Shown here piece after piece: positions 1 through 7,303 of a DNA stretch of 35,064 nucleotides. Numbering within the stretch: position 1 is the stretch's first letter; every line of letters starts with the position of its first letter. A model generated the notes under the pieces. It did no database searches. It had not been told where the DNA came from and saw only the letters and a list, made by a program, of their open reading frames with translations. The DNA comes from JAFDVL01 sp043736395 (GTDB taxonomy: Bacteria; Acidobacteriota; Blastocatellia; RBC074): contig JAYTCQ010000123.1 of the NCBI GenBank assembly GCA_043736395.1, forward strand, positions 1 through 35,064, written 5' to 3'. The position numbers and the translations under genes were made by a program.

Positions 1-120
1 GGTCAATCTGAAAGCGGGATCGCCACCCCGAACCAGTAAGACGGCAATCCAAGCCGCCAATACGAGTCCAAGCGAAGTATAGAGGTGAACACTCCACGCG
101 AGAATTTTTCTAAGAATCAT
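1..120 (-). CDS. pcs: Probable phosphatidylcholine synthase / CDP-alcohol phosphatidyltransferase, N-terminal part only
   Basis: Forty codons are readable on the minus strand from an ATG at 120 down to the window edge with no stop, so the gene continues to the left. The protein starts MILRKILAWSVHLYTSLG and then has a hydrophobic stretch (about residues 17-30), followed by RGGDPAFRLT. The AWxVHLYTxLGLV opening is how bacterial phosphatidylcholine synthases begin as I remember the family; they join CDP-diacylglycerol and choline in the inner membrane. The diagnostic CDP-alcohol motif (DGxxAR...GxxxDxxxD) lies outside the window, so the family call rests on the N-terminus alone. It is divergent from the cytochrome gene, with about 120 bases between the two preferred starts. 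Another CDP-alcohol phosphatidyltransferase is the main alternative. Confidence 0.55.
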   Translation of the reverse strand, partial: MILRKILAWSVHLYTSLGLVLAAWIAVLLVRGGDPAFRLT

Positions 121-231
121 ATCTTTTCGAAGTGTACGACGAAGCGCGGCAGATGCAAAATGATTCAATAAGTCCTGTTAATTCTCCGGAAATTCAGCTA
201 TCGTTTAGTTCTCGCAAACGTCTGTCAAATT

Positions 232-236
232 GGAGG
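232..236 (+). promoter_or_regulatory. Shine-Dalgarno GGAGG that decides the cytochrome start
   Basis: GGAGG lies six bases before a GTG codon at 243. The reading frame is open from a GTG at 132, but nothing like a ribosome site precedes 132 or the ATG at 153. The residues encoded between 132 and 242 are polar and would put 37 residues in front of the membrane anchor. The GTG at 243 is therefore preferred. Confidence 0.7.
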
Positions 237-242
237 AAAATT

Positions 243-1595
243 GTGAATAAACAACGCATCACGCAAGGAATAATGTTCGGGTTAATTCTGTTGCCAATTC
301 TATTTCTTTACGCCGGAACTGAAGAGAAATCTGCCGAAGAAAGAGGCTTATACAACCTGACGCATAATCCCTACGGCATGTTTATTCTCACGGACAAAAT
401 GCTGGAAAAAATTCCTACCGTTTGGGAAAAAGAATGGCAGGATAAATTAAAATCCAACGACCTTGACGCGATTCGCAAAGTCGCGTTTGAGCGGTACGGA
501 TTCAATGAAGCCAACTGGGATAATCACGGCGGCCCTATGCAAATGGTCGTCAGCGAGCGCGGAAATTGGGTGCAGAATTGTATGCTCTGTCACGGTGGAC
601 GCGTCCCGATTTCTGGAAACAGCATGATCGGCATGCCGAATACCGAGCTAGACATGCAAACGCTGTTCGATGATTTAACGAAGCTGACAAAATATAAATT
701 GCCGTACTCTATGAAGTTCGGAGATTCACGCGGGCGCACGAACGCCTTTATTTTCAGCCTCGAATTGATTCGACTCCGCAATGAAGATTTATCCAGGCGC
801 AGCGATCCCGTCCCGATGGGAAATTATCAGGACAGCGATCTTGATCCAATTCCGTGGTGGCATTTGAAAAAGAAAACGGCGTTGTATGCGGACGGTTTGC
901 TCAAAGGAGATTTTGTCCGTCCAATCATGCAATTCACAATGGGCGAACCCAGCGGAGAAAAAATTAAATTCTGGGAAGGTGATTTCAAAGACGTGCTCGC
1001 GTATTTGAAAACAATTCAACCGCCGAAATATCCGCTGGCGATTGACGCGAAGCTCGCCGGAGAAGGGCAAAAAGTTTTTGAGAAAACCTGTGCCGGATGC
1101 CACGGGACTTATGGTGTGACAGGAAAATATCCGAACAAAATTGTTCCGCTCGAAGTCGTGAATACTGATCCGATCCGCGTGCAGGGACTGACGAAAGAAT
1201 TCCGCGCGTATTTCAACAAAACCTGGTTTGCGCAAAACAGCTCGCATGCGGAAGAAGTGCCGACGGGTTACGTCGCTCCGCCGCTGGACGGAATTTGGGC
1301 GACTGCGCCCTATTTTCATAACGGTGCAGTCCCGACCATTTACGGCGTCTTGACGGAAGCCGCACGTCCGAAATACTTTCGCAGAATCGGCGGCGCGAAG
1401 GATTACGATGCAAAAAATGTTGGCTTGAAATTTGAAACGCTGAACACTCCCGCTTCATCTAAATTAGCACCAGAAGCGCGTCGGAGAATTGTGGATACAA
1501 CAATTTCGGGACTCAGCAATCAGGGGCATCCATTCGGGTTTAAGTTAAGTGAAAAAGAGAAGTGGAAAGTGATAGAATATTTGAAGACGTTGTGA
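243..1595 (+). CDS. Membrane-anchored or exported diheme c-type cytochrome (RoxA/MauG-like)
   Basis: The protein is 450 residues when begun at the GTG at 243. It opens with a short basic stretch and a hydrophobic segment (GIMFGLILLPILFLYAG) that acts as signal peptide or anchor. Two heme c sites are visible: CMLCH at C113/C116/H117 and CAGCH at C283/C286/H287. The C-terminal half carries PPLDGIWATAPYFHNGAVPT, a signature I associate with diheme cytochromes of the RoxA/cytochrome c peroxidase-like group. RoxA itself is longer (roughly 650-690 residues), so rubber oxygenase activity is not implied. It probably transfers electrons or oxidises a substrate in the periplasm. It is the first gene of a same-strand group ending in a DUF1501 gene, which suggests a working partnership. 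Substrate unknown. Confidence 0.8.
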   Translation: MNKQRITQGIMFGLILLPILFLYAGTEEKSAEERGLYNLTHNPYGMFILTDKMLEKIPTVWEKEWQDKLKSNDLDAIRKVAFERYGFNEANWDNHGGPMQMVVSERGNWVQNCMLCHGGRVPISGNSMIGMPNTELDMQTLFDDLTKLTKYKLPYSMKFGDSRGRTNAFIFSLELIRLRNEDLSRRSDPVPMGNYQDSDLDPIPWWHLKKKTALYADGLLKGDFVRPIMQFTMGEPSGEKIKFWEGDFKDVLAYLKTIQPPKYPLAIDAKLAGEGQKVFEKTCAGCHGTYGVTGKYPNKIVPLEVVNTDPIRVQGLTKEFRAYFNKTWFAQNSSHAEEVPTGYVAPPLDGIWATAPYFHNGAVPTIYGVLTEAARPKYFRRIGGAKDYDAKNVGLKFETLNTPASSKLAPEARRRIVDTTISGLSNQGHPFGFKLSEKEKWKVIEYLKTL

Positions 1596-1634
1596 AGGTT
1601 GTAGAATTTGCCTGAAATCTAAACTGAGAAAAAT

Positions 1635-1877
1635 ATGATTCAAGTACAAGAAAGCATTGTGCAATTAGTATCGAAATTGCCGCTGCATCGTCAATTTGAA
1701 GTAAGAAATTTCGCTGAATTTTTGTTGAGCAGGGAAGACAATTCTGAAGATGTGAATATAGTGAATTTAGCTGAGCGCGGAATTGATGAGCTTGAAGCTG
1801 CTGACTTACGTGCGCGGCTTCAGTCCATAAGTGAGGATTGGGAACGTCCAGAAATGGGAGCATACGATGCCTTATAA
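1635..1877 (+). CDS. Small antitoxin-like protein (DUF2281-like)
   Basis: 80 residues. The N-terminal stretch VSKLPLHRQFEVRNFAEFLL matches the LPpelqxEVxxFxEFLL pattern of DUF2281-type antitoxins, and the C-terminus SEDWERPEMGAYDAL is of a kind often seen at the end of antitoxin proteins. It begins 39 bases after the cytochrome stop, with a weak GAGA ribosome site. Its last 11 bases overlap the start of the MazF-like toxin gene, the usual antitoxin-then-toxin order. It is expected to bind and neutralise the toxin and may repress the pair. I see no operator palindrome in the 39-base gap, so autoregulation cannot be confirmed from sequence. Confidence 0.75.
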   Translation: MIQVQESIVQLVSKLPLHRQFEVRNFAEFLLSREDNSEDVNIVNLAERGIDELEAADLRARLQSISEDWERPEMGAYDAL

Positions 1878-2217
1878 CCGAGGAGATGTCGTGCTGGTTT
1901 TGTTTCCAAATACAAATATGACGACGGCGAAACGGCGACCTGCATTGGTAATACAAGCAGATAATTTATCGAGTGGATTGCCGCAAACAATTCTGACGAT
2001 GATTACGAGTAATATGGCTCGTGGCGGACATCGAAGTCGCGTCACTATTCTTCAAAATTCCCCCGAAGGATATTCGGCAGGAATTTTATCGGATTCAATT
2101 ATTATGACAGACAATTTAGTGACGGTGCTAGAAAAAGAAATTGATCGTAGCATTGGTTTACTAAAAGACATGACTTTGGTGGATGAAGCTTTGAAGTATA
2201 CGCTTTCATTGGTTTGA
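1867..2217 (+). CDS. PemK/MazF-family endoribonuclease toxin
   Basis: 116 residues from the ATG at 1867. A start 36 bases upstream is possible, but the ATG at 1867 has GGGAG at 1856-1860 with six-base spacing, and the family begins with this kind of (R)GDVVLV sequence. Recognisable parts are YNRGDVVLVLFP, the KRRPALVIQ strand, and LSDSIIMTDNLVTV, which corresponds to the conserved S/D/Q region of MazF toxins. Family members cut mRNA at short sequences. The start sits inside the antitoxin gene (11-base overlap), so translation is probably coupled. It is a complete, normal-length toxin with no visible disruption. Confidence 0.85.
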   Translation: MPYNRGDVVLVLFPNTNMTTAKRRPALVIQADNLSSGLPQTILTMITSNMARGGHRSRVTILQNSPEGYSAGILSDSIIMTDNLVTVLEKEIDRSIGLLKDMTLVDEALKYTLSLV

Positions 2218-2226
2218 AAATCATTC

Positions 2227-2460
2227 ATGGTAAAAATTTCTGATTTTCCACAGCTAAGTTTTATCGCCTGGAATCGGCGCAACGATATTCTCGTGACCGA
2301 GAAAGAAGCCTTATCGTTGTATGAAGCGAATTGGCGATGGATAAAGGAAGCGTCGCTGTCTGAGTCCGAGGTTGCATTGATCGAAGAACTTGTGAAAAAT
2401 GTTGGTAGCGGTATTCTTAACGTAGCTGGGTTTTGCGAATTCAATAGAAGAAAATTATGA
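2227..2460 (+). CDS. Small conserved-type protein of unknown function
   Basis: 77 residues, cytosolic, no signal peptide or membrane segment. The pattern LSFIAWNRRND...LTEKEALSLYEANWRWIKEASLSESEVALIEELV resembles small proteins I have seen next to toxin-antitoxin genes and in soil bacteria, with a conserved xLYExNWRxV core, but I cannot name a family. It starts nine bases after the toxin stop and overlaps the DUF1501 start by four bases (ATGA), so it is surely translated with its neighbours. The tight packing and sensible composition support a real gene. It could be a third component of the toxin module; that is inference. Confidence 0.65.
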   Translation: MVKISDFPQLSFIAWNRRNDILVTEKEALSLYEANWRWIKEASLSESEVALIEELVKNVGSGILNVAGFCEFNRRKL

Positions 2461-3902
2461 ACTACAAAGACGAAATCAATCACGAATTTAAAACGCTGGT
2501 CACGCGGCGTCACTTCTTCAAAGAATGCGGCGTAGGCTTAGGCTCTATCGCGTTGGCTTCATTGCTCAATGAAAAAGGCTCGGCTCAGACTGCGCAATCG
2601 AAAAATCCGCTGACACCTAAGCAGCCGCATTTTGCTCCGAAAGCCAAGCGCGTGATTTATCTTTTTAATTCCGGCGGGCCGTCGCAGCTGGACATGTTTG
2701 ATTACAAGCCGAGCCTTGAAAAATACAACGGGAAGCCTGTACCACCGGAGTTCGTCAAAGGCATCAACTACGCGTTCATCAGATCGGATGCGGGGTTGTA
2801 TGCTTCGGAATTTAAATTTGCGAAGCACGGAAAATCCGGTGCTGAAATGTCTGAGGCGTTAGTCCATTTGCCGAAAGTTGCGGATGACATAGCGATCTTG
2901 CGCGGGATGACAACCGATGCGATCAATCACGCTCCCGGTCAGATTTTTATGCAGACGGGTTCGATTCAATTTGGACGCCCAAGCTTTGGTTCATGGGTGA
3001 CGTACGGGCTCGGCAGTGAATCGAAAGATTTGCCCGCGTTTGTAGTCCTTTCTTCCGGCGGAGGAACCAGCGGCGGCGCGTCAAATTGGGGCTGCGGATT
3101 TCTTCCAACCTATTATCAAGGTGTCCCGTTCAGGCGCAGCGGAGACGCGATTTTGTCACTCTCAAATCCGCGCGGCATCACTCCTGATATGCAAAGAAAA
3201 TCGTTGGATACGCTGAAAGCTGTTAATGAACATCATCTTGAATTAACAGGTGATCCTGAAATTGCGACGCGAATAAATTCATTTGAAATGGCGTACCGAA
3301 TGCAATCCAGCGCGCCGGAATTGATGGATTTGAGCAAGGAATCGAAAGAGACTTTGGCGTTGTACGGCGCGGAACCCGGCAAGGCTTCGTACGCGAATAA
3401 TTGTTTGTTAGCGCGACGATTGATCGAACGCGGCGTACGATTTGTGCAACTCAATCACGAAGCCTGGGATCATCACAGCGAAGTAAAAAAAGGCGTGCTG
3501 AATCAGTGCAAAAATACCGATCAGGCGAATGCGGCTTTGATTATGGATTTGAAACGGCTTGGATTGTTAGAGGATACGCTAGTGCTGTGGGGCGGCGAAT
3601 TCGGACGAACGCCGATGGTCGAAAGCAATCCCGACGCCCAGCGCAGCCTCGGTCGTGACCATCACAATAAAGCCTTCACGATGTGGGCTGCAGGCGGCGG
3701 CGTCAAAGCCGGAATGACGATGGGGATGACGGATGAGCTTGGATTTAATGTCGTCGAAGATCGAATTCATGTGCATGATCTGCACGCAACGATGCTTCAT
3801 TTGTTAGGCTTCGATCACGAGAAATTAACGTTCCGATTTCAGGGAAGAGATTTCCGATTGACCGATGTTCACGGTGTGGTCGTGAATAAAATGCTGGCGT
3901 AA
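2457..3902 (+). CDS. Tat-exported DUF1501 protein (alkaline-phosphatase/sulfatase fold), first copy
   Basis: 481 residues, the usual family length. A twin-arginine signal TRRHFFKECG (R17, R18) is followed by a hydrophobic stretch, so it is exported folded. The DUF1501 pattern is complete: VIYLFNSGGPSQLDMFD near residue 67, MQTGSIQFGRPSFGSW, GERGVRFVQLNHEAWDHH-like text (here ERGVRFVQ), GGEFGRTP at 379-386, GRDHH, and a C-terminal HATMLHLLGFDHEKLTFRFQGRDFRLTDV region. Family members share the alkaline phosphatase superfamily fold, but their substrate is not established. They normally sit directly after a PSCyt1-DUF1549-DUF1553 gene; here the partner position is taken by a diheme cytochrome. 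ATGA overlap with the preceding small gene. It converges with the sulfatase gene. Confidence 0.9.
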   Translation: MNYKDEINHEFKTLVTRRHFFKECGVGLGSIALASLLNEKGSAQTAQSKNPLTPKQPHFAPKAKRVIYLFNSGGPSQLDMFDYKPSLEKYNGKPVPPEFVKGINYAFIRSDAGLYASEFKFAKHGKSGAEMSEALVHLPKVADDIAILRGMTTDAINHAPGQIFMQTGSIQFGRPSFGSWVTYGLGSESKDLPAFVVLSSGGGTSGGASNWGCGFLPTYYQGVPFRRSGDAILSLSNPRGITPDMQRKSLDTLKAVNEHHLELTGDPEIATRINSFEMAYRMQSSAPELMDLSKESKETLALYGAEPGKASYANNCLLARRLIERGVRFVQLNHEAWDHHSEVKKGVLNQCKNTDQANAALIMDLKRLGLLEDTLVLWGGEFGRTPMVESNPDAQRSLGRDHHNKAFTMWAAGGGVKAGMTMGMTDELGFNVVEDRIHVHDLHATMLHLLGFDHEKLTFRFQGRDFRLTDVHGVVVNKMLA

Positions 3903-4129
3903 GTAGCGCAAACTTTCCAGCATTAGTTTCTACGCAAGTCCGGTTGATTTAAGCTCCAGCGGAGCGGCATGTTTATAGCAACCCGTAAATATTGGCTTCA
4001 AGCTCCATCGGAGCGACATATGCCGCTCCGATGGAGCTTGAGGAACTATATCGCAATCCTATAAACATTACGCTCCTACGGAGCTGGAATACTTTTGTAG
4101 AAGCTATTGCTATAAAGTTTGCGCTACTT
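3901..4129. repeat. 229-base nested palindromic repeat between convergent genes
   Basis: The whole space between the convergent DUF1501 and sulfatase genes is one imperfect palindrome. Outer arms are a perfect 16-base inverted pair (3901-3916 AAGTAGCGCAAACTTT with 4114-4129). The arms continue with about 13 of 15 matches (3919-3933 region against 4098-4113). Middle arms are AGCTCC...GGAGCG..ATGTTTATAG at about 3952-3978 against 4061-4085. The centre is a 44-base palindrome with one mismatch (3998-4019 / 4020-4041). Four mini-hairpins GCTCC-N3-GGAGC are present at 3953, 4002, 4025 and 4072, with loops AGC, ATC, GAT and TAC. Both stop codons fall in the outer arms. It carries no coding capacity and resembles a MITE or a REP cluster; it could also act as a two-way terminator. 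Confidence 0.85.
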
Positions 4130-5629
4130 TCTTTCCTTCAGCAAAATCGCTTTTAGCTCTGCTAATTTTTGCGGATTTTGCGAAGCGAGATTATTTTTCT
4201 CTCCGAAATCTTTTGATAAATCGTAAAGCTGTTCCTGCGTATCGTTACCAGTTTCAGTATTCGTCAGCGTATTATATTTCTGCCCTTTACTCGGCTCAAT
4301 ATATTTCCAATTGCCTTGTAAAACGCTCAAAGTTCCTGCCTGCTCGATCAAATACTCACGTCCCTTTTTAGATTTTCCTAGTAACGCATCCATAATGTTT
4401 ACGCTATCAGGAGCCTCGTTACCCGATAAATTCTGTTTCGTGAACGAGGCAAAGGAAGCGAGAAAATCTATCTGGCAAATTAACGCATCAGAAATTCCCG
4501 GCTTAATTTTCTGTGGCCAGCGTACGATGAAGGGGACGCGGGTTCCCGCTTCGAATGCACTATATTTCCCGCCGCGTAATTTGCCGGAAGGTGTATGACC
4601 GTTCAGATTTTCTACGGCTCCATCGTTGTATCCGTCATCAACTACCGGGCCATTATCACTCGACAAAATGAAGATCGTATTCTCGGATAATTTCAGGCGG
4701 TCGAGCGTGTTTAGAATTTGTCCGACCGTCCAATCAAATTGCAAAATTGCATCACCGCGCCGACCGAGTCCGCTCTTGCCGACGAAGCGCGAATGCGGCA
4801 TTCGAGGGACGTGAATGTCATGCGTAGAGAAATACAAGAAAAATGGTTTGGCTTTGTTTTGCTCAATAAAAGCATCGCTTTTACGCACAAACATATCCGC
4901 CATTTCTTCATCAATCCAACGTGCTGAATTTCCTCCGGTCATAAATCCGATACGGCTGATTCCATTGACAATTGTCATGTCGTGACCGTGGCTGATGTTG
5001 TACTTAAGCAGTCCAGGATTTTCTTTTCCGGTGGGATCGCTGCCGATTTTTTTCGTGTAATCCACCTTGATTGGATCGTTCGGATCGAGATTGATGACGC
5101 GATTATTCTCGACGTAAACACAGGGTACGCGGTCACCGGTGGCAGGTAACAAGAAGCTGTAATCAAATCCTACTTCCGAAGGTCCCGGCTTGATGTCGTG
5201 ATTCCAATCGAGATCGCCTTCGCCTAAGCCGAGATGCCACTTGCCTACAACGCCAGTTTTGTAACCCGCTTTTTGCAGCATCGAAGCAAGCGTCTTACGC
5301 CCTGGCTGAATAATTAATCGCGCATCGCCGGGCAAGACTCCCGTACCTTTTTTGCGCCATGCATATTCACCCGTCATCAGCGAATAGCGTGAAGGCGTAC
5401 AGGTTGCGGCAGAAGAATGCGCATTCGTGAATCGCAATCCCGCTTTGGCAAGCCGATCAATGTTTGGCGTCTGAATTTTCGTCGCGCCGTAACTGGAGAC
5501 GTCACCATACCCAAGATCATCGGCGTAGATAAAAACGATGTTCGGCTTTGGAGACTGACTATAAGTTGGGATGAAAAGGGACAAGAAAAGTCCGATGAAT
5601 GTTAACGGGAATTTTATTTTTTGTAGCAT
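4124..5629 (-). CDS. Secreted type I sulfatase (arylsulfatase family)
   Basis: 501 residues with a signal peptide (MLQKIKFPLTFIGLFLSLFI, cleavage near residue 24). The active-site parts of a formylglycine sulfatase are all there: metal ligands D37 and D38 in YADDLGYGD, the C77-T-P-S-R81 signature whose cysteine is converted to formylglycine, K130 and H132 in GKWHLG, H270 in YFSTHDIHVP, D325-N326 in SSDNGP, and K350 before LRGGK. It hydrolyses sulfate esters in the periplasm or outside the cell, probably on polysaccharides. The sulfatase-modifying enzyme it needs is not in the window. It is the last gene of a four-gene minus-strand operon, nine bases after the helical-repeat gene. Its TAG stop lies in the outer arm of the palindrome. 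Confidence 0.92.
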   Translation of the reverse strand: MLQKIKFPLTFIGLFLSLFIPTYSQSPKPNIVFIYADDLGYGDVSSYGATKIQTPNIDRLAKAGLRFTNAHSSAATCTPSRYSLMTGEYAWRKKGTGVLPGDARLIIQPGRKTLASMLQKAGYKTGVVGKWHLGLGEGDLDWNHDIKPGPSEVGFDYSFLLPATGDRVPCVYVENNRVINLDPNDPIKVDYTKKIGSDPTGKENPGLLKYNISHGHDMTIVNGISRIGFMTGGNSARWIDEEMADMFVRKSDAFIEQNKAKPFFLYFSTHDIHVPRMPHSRFVGKSGLGRRGDAILQFDWTVGQILNTLDRLKLSENTIFILSSDNGPVVDDGYNDGAVENLNGHTPSGKLRGGKYSAFEAGTRVPFIVRWPQKIKPGISDALICQIDFLASFASFTKQNLSGNEAPDSVNIMDALLGKSKKGREYLIEQAGTLSVLQGNWKYIEPSKGQKYNTLTNTETGNDTQEQLYDLSKDFGEKNNLASQNPQKLAELKAILLKERK

Positions 5630-5638
5630 AATCTTGGG

Positions 5639-7267
5639 TTATTCTTCCAGCCAATCCTTAGCAATTTCGCGTAGTAGTAATTGAATTTCTTTATTAGCTT
5701 GCAATCCGCTGAGTTCAAAGTTATAGCCAATTTCCGCTAACTGCTCAACTCGAGTATTTTGATCTCGGGCTTCTTTTAAAAGTTTTGTGAAAATTTTTAA
5801 GCTTTGTGCGCGATTGCCTGTTTCTGCCAACCTTCTGGCGATATTTAAAAGTGTCGAATCTTGTTGGCGATCATGGCTGTGATAAGGTGCGGATTCAGAC
5901 AATTTAAGTGCACTTAATATTAGTTTGTCTGCTTTAGAATTTTTAGAGGAAGTTTTCATAGCTGCGGCGACGTCAGCTAATTTGTTGGCTCGATGTTGTG
6001 GATGGTCAATTGCTTGCGCACATTCGAGAGCCTTTTCGTATTGATTGGCTTGCAGATAAAGATCGATGATTTCGCTCAAGACTTGTGACTTTGTTTGAAC
6101 CTGCGAGTGGGAGGCACTTGCCGGAATGTCCTCGCTTTTCTCACTAATTATTTTTCTGCCTATGTCGGAAGCATAGTCAATAGCCTCTATAGCAATGCTA
6201 TGTTTCTTTTGATCGAAGCACCAATTCGCAATAGATTTGGCTGCTTTGCAAGCATAAAACGGATGCATAATCTTCTTTGCGACTTGCAGGGCCATATGCG
6301 CGTTAGATTGTTCTAAATACATGCTTACAACGTTATTATATGCAGTGTCGTTGCCATTCTCTGAAGCGTCAATCGAGCTGGTGATTTCTCGCAATTGTGC
6401 CGCGACGCGGTTACTCTTCGCTTGAGTCGTATCTTGTTTCGCAATCGAAAGTAGTATGTACATCTTTTCTGACTTTGGTAAAGTGTTCGCGAGTTTTTCT
6501 GCTTCTGTAATAAGTCCACACTTTGAATATGTAATCGCAATCGAATGTTTAAGGCTGTCCTTATCGTCATCCTTTTCAGCAATTGTAAGTGCCTCTTCGA
6601 GCGTAGCGACTGCCGCGGACTTGTTTCCAATCTTTGTGTATAGAATTGCAATTTTGTCGAGAGTTCTAAGCGTGCTATTCCGCTCAGTAGCATCGCCCAG
6701 CCGGGCTTCGCTTAATGCGCGTTGTAGGAGAAAATCCGCCTCTGTTAATTGTCCAGAATCAATTTTTGCTTCCGCGATTTTTAGCAGTGATAATGCACGA
6801 TAAGTTGGATCGTCCTCAATCAATCCCATCACAGAAAATGCTTCATCAAACTTCTTTAGTTGAGCAAGATAAGAGACAGATTCGAACAAAACTGACTTAT
6901 CCAATGAGTTTTCTTCTGAGTAGCAGGAACGAGCTTCCTTGATGTAGCTATAAGCATTCTCAAAACTTTTATTTTCCAACGCGAGCTTAGTGAACAAATT
7001 TGCCGTCACAGCTCTTTGAAGGCAAGGCGTTTGTTTTATTAGGCTGAGAACCCGTTCGGTGTGCCCCAACTTCCAGTTTATTTGTGCAATTCTGTAAAGT
7101 TCAAAAAAAGAGAGTTCTTCCGGGGCTAGTTTCTGAGCAATATAAGTCGCGCAATCCAGAGGGCTGTTTTCTGGATCAATAATTTGCGCAAAAGCTACTG
7201 AAGCCTGAACACAGATTAGCAGTGTAATTAAGGCAATCCGAAGTCCATTTGGTTGAGGAAATTTCAT
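5639..7267 (-). CDS. Exported TPR/helical-repeat protein of unknown function
   Basis: 542 residues. The signal peptide (MKFPQPNGLRIALITLLICVQASVAFAQ) has a likely cleavage after AFAQ. The rest is nearly all helical, with repeated TPR-like pairs such as LDKIAILYTKIGNKSAAVATLEEALTIAEK, LKIAEAKIDSGQLTEADFLLQRAL and IARRLAETGNRAQSLKIFTKLL, so it is a protein-protein scaffold in the periplasm. A GAGG ribosome site lies about nine bases before the ATG. It follows the second DUF1501 gene by 36 bases and precedes the sulfatase by nine, so it is co-transcribed with both and may assemble or regulate that system. No enzymatic motif is visible. The family cannot be named beyond TPR. Confidence 0.8.
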   Translation of the reverse strand: MKFPQPNGLRIALITLLICVQASVAFAQIIDPENSPLDCATYIAQKLAPEELSFFELYRIAQINWKLGHTERVLSLIKQTPCLQRAVTANLFTKLALENKSFENAYSYIKEARSCYSEENSLDKSVLFESVSYLAQLKKFDEAFSVMGLIEDDPTYRALSLLKIAEAKIDSGQLTEADFLLQRALSEARLGDATERNSTLRTLDKIAILYTKIGNKSAAVATLEEALTIAEKDDDKDSLKHSIAITYSKCGLITEAEKLANTLPKSEKMYILLSIAKQDTTQAKSNRVAAQLREITSSIDASENGNDTAYNNVVSMYLEQSNAHMALQVAKKIMHPFYACKAAKSIANWCFDQKKHSIAIEAIDYASDIGRKIISEKSEDIPASASHSQVQTKSQVLSEIIDLYLQANQYEKALECAQAIDHPQHRANKLADVAAAMKTSSKNSKADKLILSALKLSESAPYHSHDRQQDSTLLNIARRLAETGNRAQSLKIFTKLLKEARDQNTRVEQLAEIGYNFELSGLQANKEIQLLLREIAKDWLEE

Positions 7268-7303
7268 CGTGCTTCGCCTCTTTGTAAATCCTGATCAAAT
7301 TAA

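Noticed and set aside
789..1319. Open frame of 176 codons opposite the diheme cytochrome
   Set aside because: It lies wholly antisense to a clear gene with two heme motifs and has no family features.
3901..4129. Possible short CRISPR array, because of the four GCTCC-N3-GGAGC units
   Set aside because: The units are 13 bases long, irregularly spaced and in mirrored order. The region is a palindrome, not a direct-repeat array, and no cas genes are present.
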